A model generated the notes under the pieces. It saw only the letters and a program-made list of their open reading frames with translations, did no database searches and was not told the DNA's origin. Positions 7,374-14,623 of a DNA stretch of 20,571 bases are shown here, one piece after another (positions within the stretch are counted from its first letter, which is position 1; the number at the start of each line of letters is the position of its first letter). The stretch lies in assembly GCA_016930895.1 (NCBI GenBank), contig JAFGFV010000115.1, positions 1 through 20,571 of the forward strand, given 5' to 3'. The DNA is from Spirochaetales bacterium. Lineage in GTDB: Bacteria; Spirochaetota; Spirochaetia; SZUA-6; DRHE01. Position numbers and translations under genes: made by a program.

Positions 7374-8351
7374 ATGAAGAAGCTTGCGTTGCTCGTTCTG
7401 GCCCTGGCGCTCGCGCTGGCCGGCACGACCGCCTTCGCCGCAGGAGGCCAGGAAGCCGCTGCGGAGGAAGGCAAGATCACGGTGGCCACGATCACCTACA
7501 CGAGTGAGATCGAGTGGTTCTACATCCTCGAGCAGAACTACAAGGACGTGGCGGCGGAGCTGGGGATCGAGTTGATCCAGCTGGACCCCGGGGCCAAGCC
7601 CCAGACCCAGGTCGACATGATCGAGCAGATGACCCAGAGGGGCGTCGACGCGATCCTGATCTCTCCCGTGGACCCGCAGGTCATCCGGGCAGCGGTCGAA
7701 GAGGCGATGGCGAAAGGGATCCACGTCCTGATCCAGGGACAGGAGCGCGAGACGGTGCCCTGGTCTACGGCGAACTTCGGCTACGACGAGAAGCAGATGG
7801 GTACCCTGACCGGCGAGATCGCCGCCGCGGGGGTCAAGCAGAAGTACCCCAACGCCAAGGAGATCAAGCTGGCGGTGCTGGGCGACCCGGGCTGGGCTTC
7901 CTCCAACGTGCGCATGGGAGGGGCCAAGGAGGCCTTCATGAAGGGCCTTCCCGGCGTCAAGGTCAGCGTCGTGGTGGACGGGGTCATGGGCTCGACCATC
8001 GAGACGGCCACCAACGTCATCGAGAGCGCCCTTCAGCAGCACCCGGACCTGCGCTGCGTGGTCGGGATCAATGACGACGCGGCGATCGGCGCCGTGGGCG
8101 CCATGCAACAGCAGGGCGTTGACGTGCTGAAGGAGGCCTGCATCGCGGGGGCCGGGAACAACAAAGGAACCTGGCCGTACATCGACCGGGGCGAGATCCT
8201 GGGCAGCGTCGACCTGAACCATCGGGGCACCGCCGAGGTCGCTCTGAACGCCGTCGTCAAGCTCGTGAACGGTGAGTCGGTTCCGGGCATGATGTACATC
8301 GACATGATCAAAGTCACCCCGGCCAATCTGGGGCAGTGGTACAAGAAGTAG
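7374..8351 (+). CDS. periplasmic sugar-binding protein of an RbsB-type ABC importer
   Basis: A 325-residue protein. Residues 1-22 are a signal peptide (MKKLALLVL, a long Ala/Leu core, then AFA before the cleavage site), and the mature protein begins AGGQE. There is no lipobox cysteine. The rest has the RbsB/LacI type I periplasmic fold: an ITVATITY first strand, then QVDMIEQMTQRGVDAILISPVDP, GKDPG-like turn LGDPGWASS, VVGINDDAAIGA and GEILGSVDLN hinge-region strands. It captures the sugar in the periplasm and delivers it to the permease at 10093. The start has AGGAGGGA six bases upstream. It is the first gene of the operon and diverges from the ROK regulator. The exact ligand cannot be inferred from the sequence. 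Confidence 0.9.
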   Translation: MKKLALLVLALALALAGTTAFAAGGQEAAAEEGKITVATITYTSEIEWFYILEQNYKDVAAELGIELIQLDPGAKPQTQVDMIEQMTQRGVDAILISPVDPQVIRAAVEEAMAKGIHVLIQGQERETVPWSTANFGYDEKQMGTLTGEIAAAGVKQKYPNAKEIKLAVLGDPGWASSNVRMGGAKEAFMKGLPGVKVSVVVDGVMGSTIETATNVIESALQQHPDLRCVVGINDDAAIGAVGAMQQQGVDVLKEACIAGAGNNKGTWPYIDRGEILGSVDLNHRGTAEVALNAVVKLVNGESVPGMMYIDMIKVTPANLGQWYKK

Positions 8352-8356
8352 CGGTA

Positions 8357-8374
8357 GGGCTTCCTCGCAAGCCC
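8357..8374 (+). other. hairpin just after the binding-protein gene
   Basis: GGGCTT (8357-8362) and AAGCCC (8369-8374) form a perfect 6-bp stem with a 6-nt loop, five bases after the stop codon. There is no T-tract. It probably protects the 3' end of the binding-protein message from exonucleases. Confidence 0.4.
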
Positions 8375-8399
8375 ACGCTGGGGTTCCGCCGCCGAGGGC

Positions 8400-8419
8400 G
8401 CCGACCACAGCGAGTCGGC
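8400..8419 (+). other. second hairpin in the SBP-ATPase spacer
   Basis: GCCGAC (8400-8405) and GTCGGC (8414-8419) form a perfect 6-bp stem with an 8-nt loop. It is the second of three hairpins within 140 nt of the 179-bp non-coding spacer. Confidence 0.35.
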
Positions 8420-8476
8420 AGGCGGGCCTGAGAGTGGACCAACAGACAGGGTTGCAGGGCCCGGAGGCGTGCGAGC

Positions 8477-8496
8477 GGGTCCTGTGACCCTTTTTT
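8477..8496 (+). terminator. intrinsic terminator or attenuator inside the first ABC operon
   Basis: GGGTC (8477-8481) pairs with GACCC (8486-8490) across a CTGT loop, and TTTTTT follows directly (8491-8496). This is the textbook layout, though the stem has only five pairs. It lies 35 bp before the ATPase start. Partial termination here would give excess binding protein over ATPase and permease, the stoichiometry these systems use. Confidence 0.6.
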
Positions 8497-8530
8497 GCGC
8501 CGGGGACTGTTCGAAGACGGAGAGAGGAGC

Positions 8531-10072
8531 GTGACCATCACCAACGGCGGATCGATCGTCGAGTTCAGGGATATCACGAAGGCGTTTCCCGGAGTACTGG
8601 CCCTGGACAGCGTGAGCTTCGAGATCCGCAAGGGAGAGGTGCACGCCCTGGTCGGAGAGAACGGGGCGGGCAAGTCCACCCTGATCAAGATCCTGTCCGG
8701 GGTGGAGCAGAAGGATTCCGGCAAGATCCTCTGCAACGGCGTCGAGGTCAGCATCGCCAATCCCAGCGCCGCCTTCGACCTTGGCATCACCAGCATCTAC
8801 CAGGAGCTGCCGCTGGCGCCCGCCTTGAGCGTCAGCGACAACGTCTTCCTGGGGCAGGAGATCCGCAAGAACGGATTCCTGAGCCGCGCGGAGCAGCAGC
8901 GGGCTGTTCGGGAGTTCTTCAGGGAGTTCGGCATCGAAGTCGATCCAAAGACCCCGGTGGAGCGGCTGAGCGTCAGCATGCAGCAGATCACGGCGATCAT
9001 CAAAGCCATGATGAAGGAAGCCAGGCTGTTCATCATGGACGAGCCGACCGCTACGCTCGGGGAGCACGAGGTCGCCCGGCTGTTCGACTTCATCGGCAAG
9101 CTGAAGACCAGGAACATCAGCGTGCTCTACATCTCTCACCGCATGGACGAGATCTTCGGCATCGCGGACAGGGTCACGGTTCTCAAGGACGGCCGGTGCA
9201 TGGGAACCCGCGAAGTCGATGAGATCAGCCGCGGGGAGTTGATCACCCTGATGAGCGGCAAGAAGATCGACGACATGGCCAGTGCCCACCGTGCCGCCGA
9301 GCACGGGGTCGACGAGGCGGAGGTGCTGGAAGTCCGCGGTCTCTGCTACGAGGATCGGCTGAGCGGGATCAGCTTCGCGCTGCGCAAGGGCGAGATCCTC
9401 GGGATCACCGGTCTGGTCGGTGCCGGCAAGACGGAACTCCTGAAGTGCATCTACGGGCTTCTGGAGCCGACCGGCGGGGAGATAGTCGTGCACGGGATCC
9501 CCGCCGGCCGCCGTGGGCGTCGCGGCGCCCGCGGGCCCGGCCGCCCCGGGCGGATCGCCTCGGACGCTTTCGCCTTTGGCCTGGTTCCGGAGGACCGCAA
9601 GCGGGAGGGGCTGTTTCTCGAACTGGAGGTGCTCAAGAACATCACGATCTCCAGCCTCGGCTTCCTGACTCGCCTGTCTTACATCATGAAGAAGAAGGAG
9701 ACCGCTCTGGCCGAGAAGAGTCTCCGGGATCTGGACATCAAGGCCCGCAGCCTCCACCAGCAGGTGCAGTTCCTGAGCGGCGGAAACCAGCAGAAGGTGA
9801 TCCTGTCGCGATGGCTGAGCTCCCGGAAGAAGATCCTGTTGATGGATGAACCGACGCGCGGCGTCGACGTCATGGCCAAGAGCGAGATCTACAAGCTGAT
9901 GGGCAGGCTGGCCGAGCAGCAGATTTCGATTGTCTTCAGCTCCTCGGACGTCGCCGAAGTGCTGGGGATCTCGGACAGGCTGGCCACGATGCGCAACGGC
10001 CGGATCGTCCAGGTCTACGAGCGCGAGGACTTCGACAAAGAGAAGGTCCTCCACGACATTCTGTTCGATTGA
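8531..10072 (+). CDS. RbsA-type double-domain sugar ABC transporter ATPase
   Basis: A 513-residue protein with two tandem ABC domains. Domain 1 has Walker A GENGAGKS (42-49), a degenerate signature LSVSMQQI (from 146) and Walker B LFIMDEP (166-172). Domain 2 has GLVGAGKT (294-301), a full signature LSGGNQQK (415-422) and ILLMDEP (435-441) followed by TRGVD. This one-good, one-degenerate pattern is normal for RbsA/MglA/XylG. Residues 326-341 are an unusual Arg/Gly/Pro-rich run in domain 2, about 11 residues longer than the equivalent stretch in the second ATPase of this window. It energises the permease encoded 20 bp downstream. The start is GTG 8531, with GGAG eight bases upstream; an in-frame TTG lies 36 bp earlier, inside the T-tract of the terminator-like hairpin, which makes it unlikely. 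Confidence 0.92.
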   Translation: MTITNGGSIVEFRDITKAFPGVLALDSVSFEIRKGEVHALVGENGAGKSTLIKILSGVEQKDSGKILCNGVEVSIANPSAAFDLGITSIYQELPLAPALSVSDNVFLGQEIRKNGFLSRAEQQRAVREFFREFGIEVDPKTPVERLSVSMQQITAIIKAMMKEARLFIMDEPTATLGEHEVARLFDFIGKLKTRNISVLYISHRMDEIFGIADRVTVLKDGRCMGTREVDEISRGELITLMSGKKIDDMASAHRAAEHGVDEAEVLEVRGLCYEDRLSGISFALRKGEILGITGLVGAGKTELLKCIYGLLEPTGGEIVVHGIPAGRRGRRGARGPGRPGRIASDAFAFGLVPEDRKREGLFLELEVLKNITISSLGFLTRLSYIMKKKETALAEKSLRDLDIKARSLHQQVQFLSGGNQQKVILSRWLSSRKKILLMDEPTRGVDVMAKSEIYKLMGRLAEQQISIVFSSSDVAEVLGISDRLATMRNGRIVQVYEREDFDKEKVLHDILFD

Positions 10073-10092
10073 GGAAGTGAGGAAGGGCCGGC

Positions 10093-11073
10093 ATGGGTTC
10101 AGCGAACACGGGCCAGACAGGCGGGGTCAGCATCAGGGGGAGCGTGAAGAGGCTTTTCAGCATGGAAAGCGCGGGCATCTACATCTTCCTCGTCGCCCTC
10201 ATCATCTTTTTCACCGTGATGACCCGAGCCTTCCTGACGTTCGACAACTTCATCGTGATCCTGAGGCAGGTTTCGATCATCGGAATCTGCGCCTTCGGAG
10301 AAACCTTCGTGGTCATCGCGGGAGGCATCGACCTGTCCGTGGGCTCGATTACCGCCCTGTCGGGGGTCATCGCCGCCTCCCTGGCCAAGTTCCTCGGGGT
10401 TCCGGTTCCCCTGGCCTTCCTGGCCGGCATCGCCGCCGGCGGAGCCAGCGGCGTTCTGAACGGCCTGCTGACCACTCGGGTCAGGATCCCGCCGATCATA
10501 GTGACGCTAGGGACGCTGACCATCATCCGCGGGTTGGCCTTCATCATCGTCGGGGGCAATACCGTGTTCGGCATGCCCCTGAGCTATCGCGTGCTCGGGC
10601 GCAACTACGTGGGGTTCATCCCGATCCCGGTGCTCATCCTGATCGTCATCTTCGTGCTGTTCTTCATCATCCTGAACAACCTCCGCTTCGGCCGCCACGT
10701 CTATGCCATCGGCAGCAACGAGGAGGCGGCGCTCATCTCCGGGGTCGACGTCAACCGCACCAAGATGATCGTCTTTGCCCTGAGCGGGCTGATGGCGGGA
10801 ATCGCTGGGGCGATCCTGTCGTCCCGGTTGGACAGCGGCCAGGCGGCCACCGCCCAGGGGCTGGAGCTGGACGTGCTGACCGCTGTCGTCCTGGGCGGGG
10901 TCAGCATCGCCGGCGGCAGGGGCCGGCTGGGCAGCGTGTTCGTGGGGGTGCTGATCATCGGGATCCTGGCCAACGGGATGATCCTTCTGAACATCCAGCA
11001 CTTCTATCAGCTGGTCATCAAGGGAGCGGTCCTGCTCCTCGCCGTGGGGTTGGATACCCTGCGCAAGAAATAG
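10093..11073 (+). CDS. RbsC-type sugar ABC transporter permease
   Basis: A 326-residue inner-membrane protein with about nine to ten hydrophobic segments, beginning IYIFLVALIIFF at about residue 29. The family motif AGGIDLSVGS occurs near residue 80, and the C-terminal GGVSIAGGRGRLGSVFVGVLIIG block is typical of the branched-chain amino acid/ribose permease family (BPD_transp_2). It forms the membrane channel for the ATPase encoded just upstream (20-bp gap) and the binding protein at 7374. The ATG at 10093 has a GGAAGGG site upstream. It closes the first transporter operon and converges on the minus-strand gene ending at 11109, with only 35 bp between them and no clear intrinsic terminator. 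Confidence 0.92.
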   Translation: MGSANTGQTGGVSIRGSVKRLFSMESAGIYIFLVALIIFFTVMTRAFLTFDNFIVILRQVSIIGICAFGETFVVIAGGIDLSVGSITALSGVIAASLAKFLGVPVPLAFLAGIAAGGASGVLNGLLTTRVRIPPIIVTLGTLTIIRGLAFIIVGGNTVFGMPLSYRVLGRNYVGFIPIPVLILIVIFVLFFIILNNLRFGRHVYAIGSNEEAALISGVDVNRTKMIVFALSGLMAGIAGAILSSRLDSGQAATAQGLELDVLTAVVLGGVSIAGGRGRLGSVFVGVLIIGILANGMILLNIQHFYQLVIKGAVLLLAVGLDTLRKK

Positions 11074-11108
11074 CGCTCCCAGGTGGGGCGCCGCTCAGGG
11101 GCCGGCTG

Positions 11109-11978
11109 TCAGCGCTCTTCCGGGATGCCGAGTTCCTTCAAGGTCTTGCGCACCCAGCCCAGGGACTTCTCGATCAGCGGCCCACCCTGCCCCTCGCACT
11201 CCAAGCCCAGGACACCCGTGTAGCCTGTATCCCGGAGGATCGCGATGATCTCGCGGATGTTGTCGGCGTTGACCCCGTCGCCGATGGCGCTGTGGCTGAT
11301 GCCGATCCCCGTGTCCTTGCCCCGGGCCGCGTCCGCGAGGGATTTGGAGACGTCCTTGATGTGAACGTGATTGACCCTCCTGGCCACCCGCTTCAGGAAG
11401 GCGACCGGATCCTGACCGGCGATGAAGGAGTTGCCGGTGTCGAAGTTGACCCCGAAGTACCGGCTCTTGGAGAACTCGAGCATCTTCTCGAGCATGTCGG
11501 GCTTGGTGGTGAAGTAGCCGTGGATCTCGATGTTGATGTTGACTTCGTAGGCCTCGGCCACGTCCAGGATGGCCCCGTAGCTGCGCTTCATGCCTTCCAT
11601 GGCCTGCGAATCGCTCAGGCCCTCCGGGCGGTACAACCCGTCCGTGGTGGCGATGTTGGGGCAGCCTGCCAGCTTGGCCCAGGGGATGGTCTTGAGCACG
11701 TAGGGCAGGCCCACGTAAGGCCCGTCTTTGCCGGACAGGGGATAGGCGGCGTCCACCTGGGAGAACGAGACACCGTACCCCTCCATCTTCCGGCGCAAGG
11801 CAAGGGGATCCTCGGTCAACGAGACGTGCGGGAAGTAGCCCAGGCCGTGGATCCAGCAGGCCCCTTCGATCACGCCGCACTCGATGTGGTGCACCTCGTT
11901 GGCCTGCGCCCATTGCACGGCCTTCTCGAAGCTGAACACGGCCGAGTTGAACGCGTCCGTGTGAAAGCTGATCTTCAT
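11109..11978 (-). CDS. sugar phosphate isomerase/epimerase-like TIM-barrel protein (1 of 4)
   Basis: A 289-residue xylose-isomerase-like TIM barrel (AP_endonuc_2 fold). The metal site expected for the family is intact: Glu151 (NIEIHG), Asp180 (VNFDTGN), His206 (HVHIKD) and Glu260 (GLECEG). Proteins of this fold isomerise or epimerise keto/aldo sugars or act on inosose-type intermediates; the DNA endonuclease activity of the namesake is not implied. The start is ATG 11978 with GGGAGGAAAAGGG upstream. It is the only one of the four such genes here on the minus strand, and it diverges from the second one (12290), sharing a 311-bp control region. Its closest relative within the window is probably the protein at 18315, which shares the FGxNFDTGN motif and nearly the same residue positions. 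The substrate is unknown. Confidence 0.82.
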   Translation of the reverse strand: MKISFHTDAFNSAVFSFEKAVQWAQANEVHHIECGVIEGACWIHGLGYFPHVSLTEDPLALRRKMEGYGVSFSQVDAAYPLSGKDGPYVGLPYVLKTIPWAKLAGCPNIATTDGLYRPEGLSDSQAMEGMKRSYGAILDVAEAYEVNINIEIHGYFTTKPDMLEKMLEFSKSRYFGVNFDTGNSFIAGQDPVAFLKRVARRVNHVHIKDVSKSLADAARGKDTGIGISHSAIGDGVNADNIREIIAILRDTGYTGVLGLECEGQGGPLIEKSLGWVRKTLKELGIPEER

Positions 11979-12050
11979 GATCCCTTTTCCTCCCGGAACA
12001 GAATCGCCCGGCAGACGGAAAGTGCGAGCGGGTCTACGGCTGTCGGAGCG

Positions 12051-12079
12051 ACGCTACCACGCGCCGGCGGAGCTGTCAA
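12051..12079 (-). promoter_or_regulatory. promoter of the minus-strand TIM-barrel gene
   Basis: On the minus strand TTGACA (12079-12074), a 17-bp spacer and TAGCGT (12056-12051, three of six). The -35 box sits at the centre of an inverted repeat, GAGCT-TGAC-AGCTC, which could be a regulator site. The leader is about 65 nt. Confidence 0.45.
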
Positions 12080-12186
12080 GCTCGAGTGCAGCGCGGGTCG
12101 ACTGCCGTGTGAGCGCGCCGTAGCCGTACCCGTCGACTGACCAGGCGGGCGGCCTCGCAACGATGGGCCCCGACCGGCATCACGGA

Positions 12187-12215
12187 TTGACTGCCGGATC
12201 GATCCATAATAGAGT
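12187..12215 (+). promoter_or_regulatory. promoter of the TIM-barrel gene at 12290
   Basis: TTGACT (12187-12192, five of six), a 17-bp spacer and TAGAGT (12210-12215, four of six). The spacer contains the 10-bp palindrome GGATCGATCC (12196-12205), a possible repressor site. Confidence 0.45.
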
Positions 12216-12289
12216 GACAAGGACCGCTCTGCTCAAGAGTACGCGTCGGGGGATCCGGGCATCTTTCTGGACGCAAGGAGGTTGACGAC

Positions 12290-13204
12290 ATGAGAGCCAG
12301 ACTCGGCACGAACAACTTTTTCGCAGTCAAGCGCTGGCCGGAGCCGGAAGTATGGGTCGATATCGTGAAGAACCGGCTCGGCCTTGAGATGGTGCAGTTC
12401 AACCTCGATCTTCTGGACCCCCTCACACCGCAGCCCACCCGAGACCTCCTTGCGGCTCGCATACTCAAAGCCGCACGAGAGGCTGGGCTTCTCATTCAGA
12501 GCACGTACTCCGGGGGGATTTCGTATCAGCAGAGCCTGCTTCTCCACCCGGATGAGGGCATGAGAGCGGCCGCTCTGGGATGGTTTGAGAACGCGATGGA
12601 GATTTCGGGTGCTCTCGAGGTCGAGGCCACCGGCGCGATCTTTGGCAGCATGTCTAGCGCCGATTTCGCGAATCCGAAGCGGCGCGAATACCTCACCGAG
12701 GCACTGTTCGAATCGATCTGCCGGCTGAGTGCGACAGCAAAGGCCCAAGGCCTGCGCTATTTCCTTTGGGAGGCTTCCCAGGTTCCCAAAGAGGTCCCCG
12801 CTCGCGTAGATGAGGTTCTGAAGTTTCACGAGATCATCAACGACCGTGCGGCGCTGCCCGTGCATTTTCTCATCGACTTGGGGCATACATGCAACCAGGA
12901 AGTCACGGGAAGAGAGCTGGATCCCTACTACTGGGTCGAGCGATTGGGCAAGATCTGTCCCATGATTCACCTTCAGCAGACTGACGGCAAGTTCGATCGG
13001 CACTGGCCATTTACGAGGGAGCACAACGCCAACGGGATCATCAAGGCCGAGAGGCTGTTCGAGGCCTTGGACGCCGCCGGCGTGCAGGAGGTATTCCTTG
13101 TGCTCGAGACCGTGCACCCCTTCGAGACAAGAGATTCCCAGGTATTGGACGAGCTGGAGGAGTCGGCGGACTACTGGAAGGCCGCTATCGAGAAGCTCCT
13201 GTAG
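12290..13204 (+). CDS. sugar phosphate isomerase/epimerase-like TIM-barrel protein (2 of 4)
   Basis: A 304-residue xylose-isomerase-like TIM barrel, clearly different from the other three here. The likely metal ligands are Glu161 (LWEAS), Asp196 (LIDLGHTC), His227 (IHLQQTD) and Glu273 (LETVHPFE). The TDGKFDRHWPFT segment after the His ligand and the N-terminal MRARLGTNNFF look like conserved subgroup signatures, but I cannot tie them to a characterised enzyme. Isomerisation or epimerisation of a short-chain sugar or its phosphate is the best family-level guess. The start is ATG 12290 with AAGGAGG eight bases upstream. It is probably monocistronic or weakly linked to the next operon, because a strong new promoter follows at 13272. 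Confidence 0.8.
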   Translation: MRARLGTNNFFAVKRWPEPEVWVDIVKNRLGLEMVQFNLDLLDPLTPQPTRDLLAARILKAAREAGLLIQSTYSGGISYQQSLLLHPDEGMRAAALGWFENAMEISGALEVEATGAIFGSMSSADFANPKRREYLTEALFESICRLSATAKAQGLRYFLWEASQVPKEVPARVDEVLKFHEIINDRAALPVHFLIDLGHTCNQEVTGRELDPYYWVERLGKICPMIHLQQTDGKFDRHWPFTREHNANGIIKAERLFEALDAAGVQEVFLVLETVHPFETRDSQVLDELEESADYWKAAIEKLL

Positions 13205-13238
13205 GCTCGGGTTTCCATCGCTTGGCCTTGTGCAATTC

Positions 13239-13256
13239 TCTCATATCTTCTCATAT
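13239..13256 (+). repeat. helically phased direct repeat upstream of the 13272 promoter
   Basis: TCTCATAT occurs at 13239-13246 and again at 13249-13256, exactly 10 bp apart. A degenerate third unit may follow at about 13259. The repeats end 15 bp upstream of the -35 box in an A/T-rich patch. Such phasing on one DNA face suits an activator site or an UP-like/curved element. Confidence 0.4.
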
Positions 13257-13271
13257 GTTTTCACTTCATGT

Positions 13272-13300
13272 TTGACAATTCGTCGCGGGTCAGATAAGAT
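13272..13300 (+). promoter_or_regulatory. strong promoter of the second sugar operon
   Basis: A perfect TTGACA (13272-13277), a 17-bp spacer and TAAGAT (13295-13300, four of six). The start of transcription near 13307 leaves about 180 nt of leader before the GTG at 13489. Confidence 0.6.
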
Positions 13301-13325
13301 TGGGGGAGGCAACAGAGAACCCGAG

Positions 13326-13415
13326 ATGTCTGGGCGGAAAGAGCCGGCCCAACTCGCCGTCAAGAGCCAACCCGGGAGGGTGGTGCATCGAGACGACAAA
13401 TGGGTCCGAGCTTGA
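13326..13415 (+). CDS. possible 29-residue leader peptide
   Basis: An ATG-started frame of 29 codons (MSGRKEPAQLAVK..., ending KWVRA) lies within the leader of the second operon. It is rich in basic residues. Its TGA stop (13413-13415) is immediately followed by the hairpin arm at 13416. A GGGGGAGG lies about 16 bases upstream of the ATG, which is too far to be a good ribosome-binding site, so translation is uncertain. No run of a single amino-acid codon suggests classical attenuation. Confidence 0.2.
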   Translation: MSGRKEPAQLAVKSQPGRVVHRDDKWVRA

Positions 13416-13442
13416 GGGTGCGTTTGCGTCGCACCCGGCTCG
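13407..13442 (+). promoter_or_regulatory. two-tier hairpin in the leader of the second operon
   Basis: GGGTGCG (13416-13422) and CGCACCC (13430-13436) form a perfect 7-bp stem with a 7-nt loop. Below it, CGAGC (13407-13411) pairs with GCTCG (13438-13442), separated by an asymmetric internal loop of four bases against one. It ends 46 nt before the start codon, has no T-tract and therefore looks like a regulatory or stabilising leader element. Confidence 0.45.
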
Positions 13443-13488
13443 ATGTTGAGAACTACGCGGAGGAGCGATCGGAAGGGAGGTCGAGGGG

Positions 13489-14475
13489 GTGAAGCTGAGC
13501 ATGGACATCGTGGGCTACGGGGGGTACTTCACCGCCCGACACGAGAGTATCCCGCTCGAAGAGGCGTTCAAGAGAGCGGCCAAGTTCGGGTTCGATGCCG
13601 CCTGCATCTACGCACATCGTCCCATCGGCTTTCCACCGGACTTCAGCGCAGAACGCCGGAAGAAGGTAAGGGAGCTCGCCGGCGAGCTGGACCTGGAGTT
13701 GGGGGCGGTGGTGTGCTGCACCAGCTTCATGGAGGCAAACCACGTCTTGTTGTACGCACAAGAAAAGGAGATCCTGTACGTCAAAGAGTGCATCGACTTC
13801 GCGCGAGAGATGGGGATGAAAATCGTCAGGATCCTGGCGGCATTCTACGGGTACTTCCAGAACCCGTATGCCGGCACGGGCTACGGGATGCCGGCCTTTG
13901 AGTCCCGCAACCGCAGGGTCTCGCGTAACGAGGACTGGCTGGAGGCTTGGCACGACGTGGTGCGGGGCATCCGCGAGGTCGCACTGTACGCTCAGGACCG
14001 GGGGATCATCTTGGCTCTCCAGACCCATCCCGAGATCACCGGCAACAACGACGACACCCTGGAAATGATCGAGGAGGTGGGCGTTGACAGCCTGAAGGTC
14101 GGTCTCGACCTTCCCCTGTTCGAGTCCCAGGATCGCGACTTCGTTCGACAGACCGTTCACAAGATGAAGGGTTTGATGGTCTATTCCCACACGATTTCGA
14201 TAGCCCAGAACAGAACGGTCAACGGGGCGTTCTACAGTTGGGAAGAGGTCACGCCGGGGAGTCCGAAGGACCCCTGCCAGTGGAAAGTATTTGTAGAGGC
14301 GTGCAAGGAGATCGGCTACGACGGTTACCTCTCCCATGAGCAGTGCTCGCCGATCCTGGTCAAGGGGCACAGGCTCGGCGACATCGCCGAAGTCGACAAG
14401 CGCTACGTGGAAGCCCACACGTACCTGAAGGGGTTGCTGAAGGGCCTGGGCTGCTACACGGGACACAAGGAGTAG
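13489..14475 (+). CDS. sugar phosphate isomerase/epimerase-like TIM-barrel protein (3 of 4)
   Basis: A 328-residue xylose-isomerase-like TIM barrel, longer than its neighbours. The likely metal ligands are Asp207 (VGLDLPLFE), His234 (VYSHTI) and Glu284 (YLSHEQ). At the first ligand position there is Gln178 (LALQTH) where Glu is usual; LALQxH also occurs in relatives of this fold, so the enzyme may still be active. An insertion at about 120-150 (FYGYFQNPYAGTGYGMPAF) is rich in aromatic and Gly residues and probably shapes the substrate pocket. The start is GTG 13489, eight bases after GGGAGG. It is the first gene of the second operon and precedes the binding protein by 148 bp, so its product probably acts on the imported sugar. 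The substrate is unknown. Confidence 0.8.
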   Translation: MKLSMDIVGYGGYFTARHESIPLEEAFKRAAKFGFDAACIYAHRPIGFPPDFSAERRKKVRELAGELDLELGAVVCCTSFMEANHVLLYAQEKEILYVKECIDFAREMGMKIVRILAAFYGYFQNPYAGTGYGMPAFESRNRRVSRNEDWLEAWHDVVRGIREVALYAQDRGIILALQTHPEITGNNDDTLEMIEEVGVDSLKVGLDLPLFESQDRDFVRQTVHKMKGLMVYSHTISIAQNRTVNGAFYSWEEVTPGSPKDPCQWKVFVEACKEIGYDGYLSHEQCSPILVKGHRLGDIAEVDKRYVEAHTYLKGLLKGLGCYTGHKE

Positions 14476-14563
14476 CAGGAGTCTGCGGAAAGGAGAAGGG
14501 GGAGAGCAGGAGACAAGTAGTGCGGAGTGAGAGAAGGTTGGATTCTTGTTCCGTTTCGTTGAT

Positions 14564-14578
14564 GTCGGGTGTGCCGAC
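14564..14578 (+). other. short hairpin upstream of the second binding-protein gene
   Basis: GTCGG and CCGAC form a 5-bp stem with a GTGTG loop, 45 nt before the ATG at 14624. The preceding ATGTCGG heptamer recurs at 15716-15722, in the hairpin before the ATPase gene. Confidence 0.3.
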
Positions 14579-14623
14579 TGACGCAGCACACAGGAGATTC
14601 TTACCAAAAACGGAGGTACTGTG

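Larger units (their letters stand above)
11979..12289. other. 311-bp divergent control region
   Basis: It separates two divergent TIM-barrel genes and contains no convincing small gene. It carries a promoter for each side (12051-12079 minus, 12187-12215 plus). An 8-bp direct repeat, GTCGACTG, occurs at 12097-12104 and 12132-12139, 35 bp apart and between the two promoters; its core GTCGAC is itself a palindrome. A perfect palindrome, GGATCGATCC, lies inside the plus-strand promoter spacer. Confidence 0.5.

Noticed and set aside
8033..10054. A 673-codon minus-strand open frame opposite the first ATPase gene
   Set aside because: It is antisense to a clear RbsA-type ATPase, is low-complexity in composition, and shows no family motif; long antisense frames are expected in high-GC DNA.
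11072..11116. AGCGCT at both ends of the 35-bp convergent gap
   Set aside because: The hexamer is self-palindromic, so the pairing over a 33-nt loop is unremarkable and not a credible terminator.
9930..12140. A 736-codon plus-strand frame spanning the permease and the antisense of a TIM-barrel gene
   Set aside because: It crosses two convergent well-supported genes and is rich in Arg, Gly and Pro, typical of an out-of-frame reading.
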